64,000 bases of DNA from an uncultured Candidatus Poseidoniales archaeon (GTDB lineage Archaea > Thermoplasmatota > Poseidoniia > Poseidoniales > Thalassarchaeaceae). How positions within the stretch are numbered: position 1 is the stretch's first letter; each line of letters begins with the position of its first letter. The notes beneath the pieces are model-generated. The model was not told the DNA's origin. It was given only the letters and a program-made list of their open reading frames with translations, and ran no database searches. The stretch spans positions 38,324-102,323 of the forward strand of contig CACOAW010000006.1 in NCBI GenBank assembly GCA_902625325.1, written 5' to 3'. This document shows, piece by piece, positions 9,508 to 18,891 of the stretch. The position numbers and the translations under genes are program-made.

Positions 9508-10521
9508 ATGGGAGAGGCTGGAAAAATTTCCCCACAGAGGGATGGTTTGAATCGAGGAATTGCCCTTTCGATAATACTAGGGGCGATTGCATATTTGCTT
9601 GATGATTGGCTACGATCTAGTGATTTATTCAGTCTCGGAACGGGGACACTGGCGTTTATTTTCGGAGGGATCTGTGCACAATTGACTACTGGGGTAAAGA
9701 CAGGTGGTGATTGGGTTGTAAAAAGGATACTTCCAATTACAATAATTTGTCTGGGTTTCGGACTTGACCTGACCTTACTCTTCGGTGACGCAGAAGGCAG
9801 AGTAGGCCTGATGATCGGGGTGACATCTGCTTTTTTTTGCATTGTTTCTAGTGTTTTCATCGGCAGAGCGCTCGGAATGACAACCGAGTCATCATTGGCC
9901 ATTGGTTGTGGAGGCGCAATATGCGGTAATAGCGCCGTTGTTGCCGTTTCCTCATCCTTAAGAATAAGACAAGACGTTCTTGCCATTATTCTCGCAACGA
10001 TAAATATCCTCGGAGTTGTGACGTTCATTTCCATACCGATATTCTCCGCAGTACTGGGCTTAGAAGAGGCTAGTGCGGGCATTTGGGCCGGGTCGACAAT
10101 TCATGCGGTCCCACAAGCGATTTCCGCTGGAGAAGCCATTGGAGAGGAAGGGACGATCATGGCTACTACCATTAAACTCTCCAGAGTGGCTTTGCTCATC
10201 GTAGTAATTCCGTTGTGCGCAATAGTCGGTGGCACTTCGGAGAAGAGGAATCAGTTGGATAATCCACTATCTAAAATCCCGTACTTCTTACCTGGATTCA
10301 TATTAGCCGCGGTTTTAGCGACCTGGTTGGTACCAGAGGATTATTCTGATAAATTGGCTATTCTCGCTAAAATTAGCTTGGCACCAATAATGGCTTCCAT
10401 CGGATTTTTCCTCTCTATCGAAGGAGTTGGGGATGAAGGTAGGAAAATCTTCGCAATCGGGGCTATCTCATCGGCAGCGATGGTATTTTTCAGCCTAATT
10501 TCGATATACTTGTTCCTCTGA
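9508..10521 (+). CDS. YeiH/UPF0324-family putative anion exporter
   Basis: The 337-residue protein has about ten membrane segments and family motifs: LPITIICLGFGLDL near residue 76, SLAIGCGGAICGNSAVVAVS near residue 129 and IKLSRVALLIVVIPL near residue 216. The family (putative sulfate exporter) is annotated as a membrane transporter on limited evidence. Codons end in A or T far more often here than in the neighbouring folP and traB genes, and 13 bases separate it from traB, so it may be a recent acquisition. Confidence 0.85.
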   Translation: MGEAGKISPQRDGLNRGIALSIILGAIAYLLDDWLRSSDLFSLGTGTLAFIFGGICAQLTTGVKTGGDWVVKRILPITIICLGFGLDLTLLFGDAEGRVGLMIGVTSAFFCIVSSVFIGRALGMTTESSLAIGCGGAICGNSAVVAVSSSLRIRQDVLAIILATINILGVVTFISIPIFSAVLGLEEASAGIWAGSTIHAVPQAISAGEAIGEEGTIMATTIKLSRVALLIVVIPLCAIVGGTSEKRNQLDNPLSKIPYFLPGFILAAVLATWLVPEDYSDKLAILAKISLAPIMASIGFFLSIEGVGDEGRKIFAIGAISSAAMVFFSLISIYLFL

Positions 10522-10561
10522 AAGGACAATATAGGATCCATCGAGCGTGATGGAGTTAATC

Positions 10562-10792
10562 TCACACTGCGGGAGTCTCTTCTGCAACGCCCCACTCGAC
10601 GGCTTCCCAAGCCCTCTCATGGAAGTAGTAGAACCCCATCTTCAATGGGAACTCGATAACGATGAACCATCCCGCCGTCTCTATCTCTCCTGTAAGGAGT
10701 CCTGCAACCGCCGCGCCGGTTAAAGTCGCAATTATTCTCCAAGCGAATGTCTTCGCAAGGACTCGTTCTCTAGTGTACATTCCCATCGCCAT
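10562..10792 (-). CDS. DUF2061 small membrane protein
   Basis: The 76-residue protein is a single DUF2061 domain: a basic start (RERVLAKTFAWRIIAT) with the family's KT-x-x-WR motif, a first hydrophobic helix, a second helix, and the terminal FYYFHERAWEAVEWG signature. DUF2061 proteins are two-helix membrane proteins of unknown function. Alternative starts exist at the second and third Met (10786, 10780). A perfect 12-base palindrome lies just upstream. A tandem-domain paralogue is encoded 113 bases upstream on the same strand. Confidence 0.85.
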   Translation of the reverse strand: MAMGMYTRERVLAKTFAWRIIATLTGAAVAGLLTGEIETAGWFIVIEFPLKMGFYYFHERAWEAVEWGVAEETPAV

Positions 10793-10803
10793 AGGAAGTT
10801 GGT

Positions 10804-10815
10804 CTCATTAATGAG
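10804..10815. promoter_or_regulatory. 12-bp perfect palindrome before a DUF2061 gene
   Basis: CTCATTAATGAG is a perfect palindrome ending 12 bases before the ATG of the 76-residue DUF2061 gene. It could be an operator or part of the core promoter. The function is inference. Confidence 0.35.
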
Positions 10816-10905
10816 CAAATAACATGCACGGTATCGGCTGACTGCCGAACAGCAATTAGTATAGGTTTGGGATTTCGCCGATTAGGCTGCTGAATAGTTC
10901 AATTC

Positions 10906-11397
10906 TCAGTGAGCAGGGCTGAAGTCTGGGGCATCCGGATCATCAAGGCCCCAGTCCGAGGCACTCCATGCTCTCTCATGGAGGTAGTAGAGTAACATCT
11001 TGGTGAAGATTTCGATGATTCCGATGGAAAAGCCCGCCGTCCAGCTACCGGTGATGTACCTGGAGATGAGTATTGTATCGGTAGTTGCGATTCCCCTCCA
11101 GGAGAATGTCTTTGTTACGCTTCGCTTCCTGTTTGCATGGCCTTCGCCTGGCAATCCCTCTTTCCCATCCACCTCACCCAAGCCCCAGTCGGATGCGCTC
11201 CAAGCCCTCTCATGGAAGTAGTAGAGTACCATCTTCGTCAAGACTTCGGTAAAGCCGATTGCTAGACCCTTTGCAAAGCTTCCAGTAATGAAAAAGGAGA
11301 TGAGAATTGTATCTGTTGTGGCGATTCCCCTCCAGAGGAAGGTCTTCGCAAGACTGCGTTTCCTGTTAGCATGGCCCCCTCCTGCTACAGTTGACAT
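10906..11397 (-). CDS. Tandem DUF2061 membrane protein
   Basis: The 163 residues hold two DUF2061 domains (about residues 13-70 and 87-145), each opening with a basic RKRS-x-x-KTF-x-WRGIATTDTILIS and ending with YYxHERAWSASDWGL. The two copies are very alike, which points to an internal duplication. Each predicts two membrane helices, giving four in all. With the neighbouring 76-residue gene this makes three copies of the domain in 850 bases. Function unknown. Confidence 0.83.
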   Translation of the reverse strand: MSTVAGGGHANRKRSLAKTFLWRGIATTDTILISFFITGSFAKGLAIGFTEVLTKMVLYYFHERAWSASDWGLGEVDGKEGLPGEGHANRKRSVTKTFSWRGIATTDTILISRYITGSWTAGFSIGIIEIFTKMLLYYLHERAWSASDWGLDDPDAPDFSPAH

Positions 11398-11451
11398 GAA
11401 CCACTCAAGGGCTTATTTTTGATAATCTCTCCGTATGGAGGCTTACCCATC

Positions 11452-12684
11452 TTAGATAGACTCAATCACGATTGCGATTCCTTGTCCACCACCGATACAG
11501 GCTGTTGCCACCCCGTACCTAGAACCCGTTTCTTTGAGTTGGTGAGATAATGTGAGTACAAGTCGGGTACCAGTAGCTGCGAGCGGATGGCCGATGCCCA
11601 CAGCGCCACCGTTGACATTGACGATGTCATAGGATATCCCAAGATCCTTGATACAGGCCACTGCCTGTCCTGCGAAGGCTTCGTTTATCTCCCAAAGATC
11701 AATGTCTGACACAGAAAGTCCTGCCTTCTCTATCGCCTTTAGGCTGGATGGCACCGGCCCGTATGCCATGATGCTCGGCTCCAGGCCCACTACTCCCCAA
11801 GAGACGATTCTCGAAAGAGGCTCGTCCCCATCAGCCTCGGCTCTGGATGCTGACTTGACCACCACCGCGGCAGCACCGTCCACCACTCCGGATGCATTTC
11901 CTGCTGTGACCAGAGATTTTGGGCCGAAGTGAGTCCTGAGGCCTGAAAGAGTCTCCAAGGTGGTTCCAAGAACTACGTGATCCTCATGAGTGTGATCGAC
12001 AGTGGCATCGGCGGTCTCAACCGGTACGACCTCCTTCTCCCAGGTTCCCGATGAGACACTGGACTCTGTTCTCTGGTGGCTCATTGCCGCATACTCGTCT
12101 GCTTGCTCGCGCTCTACCCCCTTCCTTCTGCACAGCTCATCACTGGTTTGTGCCATGAACATGCCACTTACCCCATCCACGAGGTTGGTGAACAGGTAGT
12201 CCTCCATATCCTGTGCTAACTCCTCTCCTGCCGAAGGGGGCCTCCCGAGTTTGTACGTGTCCCTCATACCCCTCAAGACGTGAGGTGCCTGGCTGAGGTT
12301 CTCCATTCCGCCGGCCACCACTACATCGGCCTCCCCGAGCATTATCATCTGGGTGGCACTGATAATCGACTGGGCTCCGCTCCCACAGAGCCTGTTCAGC
12401 GTGAGCATCGGGACCTCCTCGGGAATTCCCGACCTCAGTCCAGCATGTCTAGCTCCGAAGATTGCTTGCCCGGAGGTCTGCAGGGCGTGCCCCATCACCA
12501 CGTGTTCCACACTTTCGGGGTCTGTCCCGGTCTTCTCCATGGCTCCCTTGATTGCAACAGTGCCGAGTTGTTCTGCTGAAACGGATGCCAACCTTCCACC
12601 GGGGCCTCCATCGCCTCTCTTGCCTCCTAACCACTCGCAGAAGGGCGTCCTCGCCCCACCTACGACAACCGCACCCTCGGTCAT
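11452..12684 (-). CDS. Acetyl-CoA acetyltransferase (thiolase)
   Basis: The 410-residue protein is a type II thiolase, which either condenses two acetyl-CoA or cleaves acetoacetyl-CoA. The nucleophile Cys100 is in LNRLCGSGAQS, His366 in GGAVGIGHPLAATG and Cys396 in TACIGGGQG, all three expected catalytic residues. The bacterial-type full set of motifs suggests a beta-oxidation or ketoacid role; the archaeal mevalonate thiolase is a different branch, so the pathway is uncertain. It starts 17 bases after the flotillin-like gene. Confidence 0.92.
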   Translation of the reverse strand: MTEGAVVVGGARTPFCEWLGGKRGDGGPGGRLASVSAEQLGTVAIKGAMEKTGTDPESVEHVVMGHALQTSGQAIFGARHAGLRSGIPEEVPMLTLNRLCGSGAQSIISATQMIMLGEADVVVAGGMENLSQAPHVLRGMRDTYKLGRPPSAGEELAQDMEDYLFTNLVDGVSGMFMAQTSDELCRRKGVEREQADEYAAMSHQRTESSVSSGTWEKEVVPVETADATVDHTHEDHVVLGTTLETLSGLRTHFGPKSLVTAGNASGVVDGAAAVVVKSASRAEADGDEPLSRIVSWGVVGLEPSIMAYGPVPSSLKAIEKAGLSVSDIDLWEINEAFAGQAVACIKDLGISYDIVNVNGGAVGIGHPLAATGTRLVLTLSHQLKETGSRYGVATACIGGGQGIAIVIESI

Positions 12685-12701
12685 CTGGATACATCCTTCG
12701 T

Positions 12702-14120
12702 TCAGGACTCGTCTGACTCTTCCGTCATCGAGCCAAGGTAGTCTGGTAGTTCGACACCCGACATCTTCGCGACGTCGTGTATCGGAGGCAGGCTCTGTAC
12801 TAGGCTGCTGACGAAGTTGCTAGTTGCAGAGTTTCCGTCTTTGTCGTTTCCGCTGTCCCATACTGTGATCTTGTCTATCTTCAGGTTACGGATTGCCTCG
12901 GTCTGAGCCGATACCATGGCCTCTATCTTCTCCACCATGAGTAGAGTTGCCGCGGCCTTCGGATCTCCTGACGCGCTTGTGACCAGGTTGCTGTATCCCT
13001 GAGCCTTTGCGTCCAGGACCTGCTTAACACCCTCGGCCTCTGCCTCGTATCTCGCGAGGATGGCGTCTGCCTCACCGCGGGCGATCCTCCTCTGCCTCTC
13101 TGCCTCGGCCTCAGCTGCTATCTCTACCTGCTGTTTGGCGACCGTTTCCCTAGCTATCTCGCTAGCTCTGAGAGATTGTTCTTCCTCGTCGTATTTCGCC
13201 TTGGCGATCTCGGCCTCGGCTTGAGCCGTGGCCACGTCGGCTCTTTGCTTGGCCGATGCCTCTGCCTCAGCGAGGTCGGCGTTTGCCCTAGCGATCTCTG
13301 CCTGAGCAGCGTTCTCACCGCCAACTGCCATGGCCTCCTGTTGCTCTACGTAGACACGCTGGTCGGCCTGTGCTGCCTTCCTTCCCTTCTCTGCCTCCGC
13401 GTTGTTCTGAGCTACCTGAATCTCTCTGGTTCGGTCGGCCTCTGCCTTACCGATGGCTCCGTCCCTCTCTGCGTTGGCGACATCGACCCTAGCCTGCTCG
13501 ACTGCAGTGGATGCGGCTTTCTTACCGATGCTCTCGATGTAGTCTGACTCGTCTGTGATGTCAGCAATGTTAACGTTGATCAGGTACAGTCCGACCTTCC
13601 TCATCTCCTGTCCGACGTTCTTCTGAATCAGCTCTAGGAAGGAGTCCCTGTCCTGGTTGATCTGCTCGATTGTCAGAGTGGCAACTGTGAGACGTAGCTG
13701 ACCGAAAATTATCTCCTTCGCCATCTCCTCTATGTCCTCTACCCTGAAGCCGAGGAGACGCTCGGCTGCGTTAGCCATTATCGAAGGCTCCGTCGAGACA
13801 CCTATGGTGAATGTGCTGGGAACGTTAATCCTGATGTTCTGCAGGGAAAGAGCCCCCCTCAGGTCAATGTTGATTGTCATTGGCTTGAGAGATATGTATG
13901 CGTAATCTTGGATAAGAGGCCACACTAACGAAGCGCCTCCATGGAGGGTCTTGGATGGTTTCGGGCGTCCGTCTGCTGTCCTCTCCGTCCTACCGTAGAT
14001 GACCATTATCTGGTCCGGCGGGCATCTCTTGTAGCGCTGTGCGAAAAACATCACAGCGGCTACGAGAATCAATACGACTGCAAAAATCATTATTCCTAGT
14101 ATCTCATTCGCGTCTGCCAT
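12702..14120 (-). CDS. Flotillin-like SPFH-domain membrane protein
   Basis: The 472-residue protein has one N-terminal membrane helix (about residues 7-26), an SPFH/band-7 domain (about 28-200), then a long Ala/Glu/Arg-rich coiled coil with repeats such as AEAEKGRKAAQA and EIAAEAEAERQRR, as in flotillins. Flotillins organise membrane microdomains and usually pair with NfeD-type proteins; the next upstream gene encodes one. A 93-base gap with a TATA-like element precedes it, so it probably has its own promoter. Confidence 0.9.
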   Translation of the reverse strand: MADANEILGIMIFAVVLILVAAVMFFAQRYKRCPPDQIMVIYGRTERTADGRPKPSKTLHGGASLVWPLIQDYAYISLKPMTINIDLRGALSLQNIRINVPSTFTIGVSTEPSIMANAAERLLGFRVEDIEEMAKEIIFGQLRLTVATLTIEQINQDRDSFLELIQKNVGQEMRKVGLYLINVNIADITDESDYIESIGKKAASTAVEQARVDVANAERDGAIGKAEADRTREIQVAQNNAEAEKGRKAAQADQRVYVEQQEAMAVGGENAAQAEIARANADLAEAEASAKQRADVATAQAEAEIAKAKYDEEEQSLRASEIARETVAKQQVEIAAEAEAERQRRIARGEADAILARYEAEAEGVKQVLDAKAQGYSNLVTSASGDPKAAATLLMVEKIEAMVSAQTEAIRNLKIDKITVWDSGNDKDGNSATSNFVSSLVQSLPPIHDVAKMSGVELPDYLGSMTEESDES

Positions 14121-14200
14121 TGGCTCAACTCGTTACATAAGAAAATGCAGTCACCTATGAATGCTTACCCGCCGCGCGTGCGCATTCAATTCGTGAAGCC

Positions 14201-14208
14201 TATATTTT
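14201..14208 (-). promoter_or_regulatory. TATA-like element upstream of the SPFH gene
   Basis: On the minus strand this reads AAAATATA in an otherwise GC-rich gap, about 80 bases before the SPFH start codon. A GAATGC/GCATTC inverted repeat (14159-14164 and 14182-14187) lies in the resulting leader. Promoter assignment is inferred from position and composition. Confidence 0.4.
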
Positions 14209-14213
14209 ACGGC

Positions 14214-14801
14214 TTAGATCCTCTTAACCACTAGGACCTCGCCTATTGTGTCAACAACCTCGATGAAGTCACCCGTGGCAATGTTCGTTCCGTCCTCGGA
14301 CTTAGCGTTGAAGGTCCTCTGCGCCTCGTTTACCTCCACGGTAACCTGTCCGACACCCTCGTCTCCAATCCTCAGGTAGACTTGTCCTTTTGCCCCTATG
14401 GCCTCGGACAGTTCGACCGTCCCATCCTGCTGGAGGTTGACGAATAGCTCGAACAGCTTCCCGGTCGCGTACATCGAAAGGCCGCCGGCTGCGCCGCCGG
14501 CGAGAATCGCTGGAGAAGGCCCTCCGCCCGACTTGGTGACGTAAAGTCCGGCCAAACCGAAGAACATCAGGAATGCCATTATGCCCTGGAAAGTGAGAGC
14601 CTTGAACGATGCATCCGCACCCATATCGACGTCTATTCCGAACAGCCCGTCGAATATGTCCGTGGCAATTCCGCCTATCATGAGCAGGAAGAAGTACAGA
14701 GTGAACAGAATCCCCCCAACCAAGGCGCTTGCCGCGAATAGCATGTCAATTCCTGTGACGTCTCCAAGCCCTACCAAATCGAACAAACTGAACTCGACCA
14801 T
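14214..14801 (-). CDS. NfeD/YuaF-like membrane protein
   Basis: The 195-residue protein has two or three N-terminal membrane segments (about residues 20-45, 68-88 and 97-115) and a C-terminal OB-like beta domain (about 125-195) with GAKGQVYLRIGDEGVGQVTV and DFIEVVDTIGEVLVVKRI. This is the short NfeD type lacking the protease domain, which works with flotillins at the membrane. Its position directly before the SPFH gene supports that pairing. A GGTGGA ribosome-binding site precedes the ATG. Confidence 0.8.
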   Translation of the reverse strand: MVEFSLFDLVGLGDVTGIDMLFAASALVGGILFTLYFFLLMIGGIATDIFDGLFGIDVDMGADASFKALTFQGIMAFLMFFGLAGLYVTKSGGGPSPAILAGGAAGGLSMYATGKLFELFVNLQQDGTVELSEAIGAKGQVYLRIGDEGVGQVTVEVNEAQRTFNAKSEDGTNIATGDFIEVVDTIGEVLVVKRI

Positions 14802-14860
14802 TATTCCACCGTGTAATGACTGAGTTTTGACTTATTCGGCGGAAATTGCCCTTATGATTA

Positions 14861-15139
14861 TTATTTCTTGGAAAGCAAGATGCCCAAGTATCGCTCTAGG
14901 TTGAGGATTGGCCCGAGCGAGAGTCCTACAACAACGAATGAGATGGTCAGTATGGTATCACCGCTCATGTTGGTGAGGGAGTCCAGGACCGAGTAGGTGA
15001 ACAGCCCAGTAAGGAAGAGAATAACCGGTATCGCAGCCCTTCTGAAGAAGATGTGGTATCCGAATAGTTGGTCGAAGGCAGGATTTCCGATGGCCTTGTC
15101 CACGATGTTTTCCTTGTCCTCAGGGGGCATATTACTCAA
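14861..15139 (-). CDS. Small two-helix membrane protein
   Basis: I do not recognise this 92-residue protein. It has a charged N-terminus and two hydrophobic segments, near residues 33-50 and 60-80. It lies 59 bases upstream of the NfeD-like gene and 15 bases downstream of another small membrane protein, so it probably belongs to the same membrane-organising cluster. Confidence 0.6.
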   Translation of the reverse strand: MSNMPPEDKENIVDKAIGNPAFDQLFGYHIFFRRAAIPVILFLTGLFTYSVLDSLTNMSGDTILTISFVVVGLSLGPILNLERYLGILLSKK

Positions 15140-15154
15140 CCCAGATTGCCGCTA

Positions 15155-15505
15155 TCAAAGTGTTGCTAGCCATTGGAACATTCCGAAGATCGTAATCACG
15201 ACGGGTATGGAATACCATGCTGCTTTCACGGGTTTGGAGGAGTCGTCCACGAGCTTCTTCCTCCCGGTGGCAGGATCGGTAGTCAGGATGGTCTTCTCAG
15301 CCTTGCTGTACAGTTCCGTGAATTCGGATTCGTTCCTGGCTAGGAACAAAAGGAAGTAGAGCCCAAGCGCCATGGTCCCCCCTCCTGTCCCCTGAATCAT
15401 GTATGCAATCCAATCGGCGGTGCCCTCATCTGCCAACAGGGCGTTGCCGATTAGAAGTTGGGCTATTCCCATCATGAACCACATGAGAGAGTCTCTTCGT
15501 GCCAT
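15155..15505 (-). CDS. Small three-helix membrane protein
   Basis: I do not recognise this 116-residue protein. It has hydrophobic stretches near residues 8-25, 34-55 and 98-113 separated by a charged loop (about 56-95). It is first in the small run leading to the NfeD/flotillin pair. No motif suggests catalysis. Confidence 0.6.
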   Translation of the reverse strand: MARRDSLMWFMMGIAQLLIGNALLADEGTADWIAYMIQGTGGGTMALGLYFLLFLARNESEFTELYSKAEKTILTTDPATGRKKLVDDSSKPVKAAWYSIPVVITIFGMFQWLATL

Positions 15506-15557
15506 GGCCAGTTGAGGAGAAACCCCCTCTTGAATATGACCCCTGCATGACTCTGAA

Positions 15558-15977
15558 TCAACCGCCTCTGCTCTTCGGCCTTTTCTCCCAGATGGCCCAT
15601 GTTCCTTTGGCTGTGGCCGCTATTTTGCCGTCCCCTGTGACGAGTCTGCCCTCGATATGCGCGAGGTTACGACCCCTCCTGACGACCTCTGCTGTCGCGA
15701 TTAGGTGGTCCCCATTGTCAACCGCGTTCAGGTAGGATATGTCCAGTTGTGCTGTGGCGCACCACTCCTCTTTGGAAATCAATGATACGAGCGTGCCGCC
15801 CATTGCCGTGTCCAGGAGCGTGGCATGTACTCCGCCGTGGGCCATTCCTCCCATGTTCAGATGCTTTTCGCCGACGGCCAGTTCCACCACGCAGGAGCCC
15901 TCGCTGAAGTCAGTTATCTCCATGCCAAGCGACTCTGCTAGGTTGTTCAGTCGGGGTATTTTGCCATCCTCCGTCAT
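15558..15977 (-). CDS. PaaI-type hotdog thioesterase
   Basis: The 139 residues form a single hotdog domain. [19 protein letters not shown] at about residues 42-60 is the PaaI/YdiI signature, with the catalytic Asp in LLDTAMGG and the conserved [12 protein letters not shown] and [17 protein letters not shown] are typical later strands. The family hydrolyses acyl-CoA or aryl-CoA thioesters; the substrate is unknown. Its start overlaps the end of the ABC exporter gene by 4 bases, so the two are coupled. Confidence 0.85.
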   Translation of the reverse strand: MTEDGKIPRLNNLAESLGMEITDFSEGSCVVELAVGEKHLNMGGMAHGGVHATLLDTAMGGTLVSLISKEEWCATAQLDISYLNAVDNGDHLIATAEVVRRGRNLAHIEGRLVTGDGKIAATAKGTWAIWEKRPKSRGG

Positions 15978-17743
15978 TCCGATGCCTCCCCTGTCTGGAC
16001 TGCCCAGAGCCTCGCATACAGGCCTTCCTGGGAGACAAGTTCGTCGTGGCTGCCCATCTCCGTTATCTGGCCCTTCTCCATCACCGCTATGGCATCGGCG
16101 CCCCTGATGGTGGAGAGCCTGTGAGCGATGATCAGGGTGGTTCTGTCGCGGGAGATCCTGTCTATCGACCTCTGAAGCGCTGCTTCTGTCTCATTGTCGA
16201 CGTTGCTTGTTGCCTCATCCAGGACAAGGACGGGAGCGTCCTTCAGAACCGCGCGTGCGATGGCTATCCTCTGCCGCTGGCCTCCCGAGAGCCGATGCCC
16301 GTCCTCCCCGATGTTGGTGTCCCAACCCTCGGGAAGCTCGTCGATGAATCCTGTTGCCTCTGCAATGCGTGCGGCCTCGACCATCTCCTCGTCCGATGCG
16401 TCTGGCCTACCGTAGAGTACGTTGTCCCTCACTGTCCCCGGGAACAGGGTGGTGGTCTGGCTGACTAAGGAGATGGAACTCCTCAGTGAGTCGAGTTTGA
16501 GTGTCCTGACGTCATGCCCATCCAGCGATACCTTGCCCTCTAGGGGGTCGTGGAACCTCAGCAGGAGTCTGACCAGGGTGGTCTTGCCTGATCCCGTGGC
16601 TCCGACCAGTCCTACGGTCTTCCCGGCAGGGACCTCGAGGTCGATTCCCCTGAGGACGTCCTCCCTTCCCGGGTACGTGAAACGGATGTCCTCGAACCTG
16701 ATGTCCCCTTCGACTTCCTCGATGCTGGTGTCGCCCTCAACCACTCCAACCTCCGTGTCGAGCAGGTCAAGCACCCTGGTGGTCGATGCTAGGGCCCTCT
16801 GGTAGAGGTCGAAGGTCTCGCCGAGCCTGGTGAGCGGCCAGAGGAGCCTCTGGGTGATGAAGACGATAACGGAGTATTCGCCGAGGCCTATCTTGCCTTC
16901 GAGGGCGTACTTCCCGCCAACCAGGAGGTTGGCTGTGAACGCGAAGAGGATGGCCATCCTGATCAGTGGCACAAAGGATGCGGAGAGCCTGATGGCGGAT
17001 CTGTTGGCGTCTCGGTATGACTGGGATGCGTCGCTGACCCTCTTGGCCTCCCTCTCCTCGGCGGTGAACGACTTGATCGTGGTGATCCCCTGGAGGTTGT
17101 TGTTCAGGATGGCATTCAGCTCTGCCACCTCCTTTCGGACCTCTGAGTACCTGACTCCTATCCTCCTCTGGTACAGGAAGGACCCGCCGACTATCACGGG
17201 GACGGGGATGATTGCGAGGAGCGCGACCTCTGGGGCGAGGAAGAACATGATGCCGCTGACCACTATCACGGTGGTACCCACCTGCAGCAGGTCGTTCGCC
17301 CCGTGGTCGAGGAACCTCTCGAGTTGGTTCACGTCGTCGTTCATTATCGCCATCAGGCCACCAGTGCTCTGTTCGGAGAACCACTGCATCTCGAGGTCCT
17401 GGATGTGCCTGTATGCATCCATCCTGAGCTCGTGCTGGGCGGTCTGGGCCAGGTTCCTCCACAGGACCCCGTAGAAGTACTGGAACAGCGACTCGAGGAC
17501 CCATACCGCCACGGTGATCCCGGCCAGGACCTGCAGCTGCACCCATGGATCGGTGTACCCATAGTCAGCTAGGAAGGACTCCTCCTGCTGGTGGACCACG
17601 TCTATGGCCATCCCTATCAGCACCGGGGGGGCGAGGTCCCAGATCTTGTTCAGGACCGAGCATATCGATGCAAGGATGATGGCTCCCCTCTGGTCCCTCA
17701 TTTGATTGAGGAGGCGCGAGAGCGGGTGACGCGCATCTGACAC
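15974..17743 (-). CDS. ABC exporter, fused membrane and ATPase domains
   Basis: The 589-residue half-transporter has a six-helix membrane domain (about residues 15-320) and a C-terminal ATPase. Walker A is GATGSGKTT, the signature is LSGGQRQR and Walker B is VLVLDEATS, followed by the H-loop AHRLSTI. This is the MsbA/lipid or multidrug exporter class, which works as a dimer. The substrate is unknown. It is the first gene of the pair with the PaaI-like thioesterase. Confidence 0.93.
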   Translation of the reverse strand: MSDARHPLSRLLNQMRDQRGAIILASICSVLNKIWDLAPPVLIGMAIDVVHQQEESFLADYGYTDPWVQLQVLAGITVAVWVLESLFQYFYGVLWRNLAQTAQHELRMDAYRHIQDLEMQWFSEQSTGGLMAIMNDDVNQLERFLDHGANDLLQVGTTVIVVSGIMFFLAPEVALLAIIPVPVIVGGSFLYQRRIGVRYSEVRKEVAELNAILNNNLQGITTIKSFTAEEREAKRVSDASQSYRDANRSAIRLSASFVPLIRMAILFAFTANLLVGGKYALEGKIGLGEYSVIVFITQRLLWPLTRLGETFDLYQRALASTTRVLDLLDTEVGVVEGDTSIEEVEGDIRFEDIRFTYPGREDVLRGIDLEVPAGKTVGLVGATGSGKTTLVRLLLRFHDPLEGKVSLDGHDVRTLKLDSLRSSISLVSQTTTLFPGTVRDNVLYGRPDASDEEMVEAARIAEATGFIDELPEGWDTNIGEDGHRLSGGQRQRIAIARAVLKDAPVLVLDEATSNVDNETEAALQRSIDRISRDRTTLIIAHRLSTIRGADAIAVMEKGQITEMGSHDELVSQEGLYARLWAVQTGEASE

Positions 17744-17815
17744 GCCCTCCGCTAGAACTGTTCGTCTTCAACCCTGCCCACAATGGATTTTTGGAGGGGA
17801 CGCGCCTGCAATAGC

Positions 17816-18847
17816 ATGGCGACTCGTGCCCTGGTGGCGGTGCTGTTTCTCTCAGCGAGCATGTCAGGCTGCCTGATGGGGGGAAGCGGCGAATCGGGGA
17901 ACAAGGACGGGTTGGTCGTGGACGATACGCCGCCATTCACCGAGGACGGGATATTCAACTGCATCGACCACGACAACCTGACGAGGTGCTGGCAGGTCCA
18001 CGTGCCCGACAATCTAGACCCCAACGCTACGGTGCCCCTAATCATCGACATGCACGGGTACGCCTCGAACTCGATCGAGCACAGGAAGCTATCCTCCTTC
18101 GATGACATAGCCGACGAGGTGGGGGCCATAGTGGTCTACCCTGACGGGGTCGCGGGCTACAACATGCAGTGGGACATAGAGGAGAACCAGGCCTGGAACT
18201 CCGGATGGTGCTGCGCGCACTCCACTCGCGACAAGATAGACGACGTCGGCTTCATCGAGAGGGTCGTTAACATCTCGCTGGGGATGTACAACGTCGACGA
18301 GGACAGGGTCTACGCCTCCGGGTGGTCCAACGGGTGCTCGATGTCGCAGAGGCTGGCCATGGAGTCCAGCCACATCTTCGCAGCTGTGGGGTGCATGGCG
18401 TTCTACCTCATTACGGAGCCGGTGGACGGCTACTCGCCGATCCCCGTGATGGAGGTCCACGGGTTTCTGGACAACGTGGTCCTCTACGAGTCCACCGTCC
18501 TCAGCGTGCCGTTCAACGAGGAGCTCTGGACGAACACGGAGGCCTACGACACGGGCGCCATAGAGAACATGGTCGAGTGGGGGGGCCACAACAACTGCTC
18601 GGGCCCTCTGGAGACCTACGAGCTAAACGCGCTGTATACGATACAAGGCTACGACGGGTGCGAGAACGACGCATCGGTGCGGCTGATGACGATATACGCG
18701 GCTCAGCACAACCCGTACGAGAAGGACTTCGAGGACGACACCCTCATCGGCAGCACGTTCCTCGGCACCCAAGGGCTTGTGATGTCCAGCCACATAGTCT
18801 GGGACTTCATCAGCCAGTACTCCAAAGAAGTCGTGCTGGAAGAGTAG
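17816..18847 (+). CDS. Secreted esterase lipoprotein (PHB depolymerase/feruloyl esterase-like)
   Basis: An exported serine esterase of 343 residues. The frame opens at 17783, but the ATG at 17816 (MATRALVAV) gives a clean signal peptide ending in the lipobox SMSGC, so it should be lipid-anchored. LIIDMHGYASN is the oxyanion region, VYASGWSNGCSM holds the nucleophile Ser in GWSNG, and VMEVHGFLDNVV and the late HIVWDFI supply the Asp/His region. The fold matches the LpqC/PHB-depolymerase group. Numerous Cys pairs suggest extracellular disulfides. The gene is GC-rich in third positions. Confidence 0.82.
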   Translation: MATRALVAVLFLSASMSGCLMGGSGESGNKDGLVVDDTPPFTEDGIFNCIDHDNLTRCWQVHVPDNLDPNATVPLIIDMHGYASNSIEHRKLSSFDDIADEVGAIVVYPDGVAGYNMQWDIEENQAWNSGWCCAHSTRDKIDDVGFIERVVNISLGMYNVDEDRVYASGWSNGCSMSQRLAMESSHIFAAVGCMAFYLITEPVDGYSPIPVMEVHGFLDNVVLYESTVLSVPFNEELWTNTEAYDTGAIENMVEWGGHNNCSGPLETYELNALYTIQGYDGCENDASVRLMTIYAAQHNPYEKDFEDDTLIGSTFLGTQGLVMSSHIVWDFISQYSKEVVLEE

Positions 18848-18891
18848 GATACCCGAGAGAGGTTCAAATTCGCAGGGCGGCTTCACGGCAC

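Noticed and set aside
16767..17546. 259-residue Arg/Gly/Pro-rich frame inside the ABC exporter
   Set aside because: Composition typical of a shifted frame of a GC-rich gene; the ABC exporter frame has all motifs.
18322..18891. Upstream extension of the coiled-coil membrane protein frame
   Set aside because: It lies inside the esterase gene in another frame; the GTG at 18892 is the better start.
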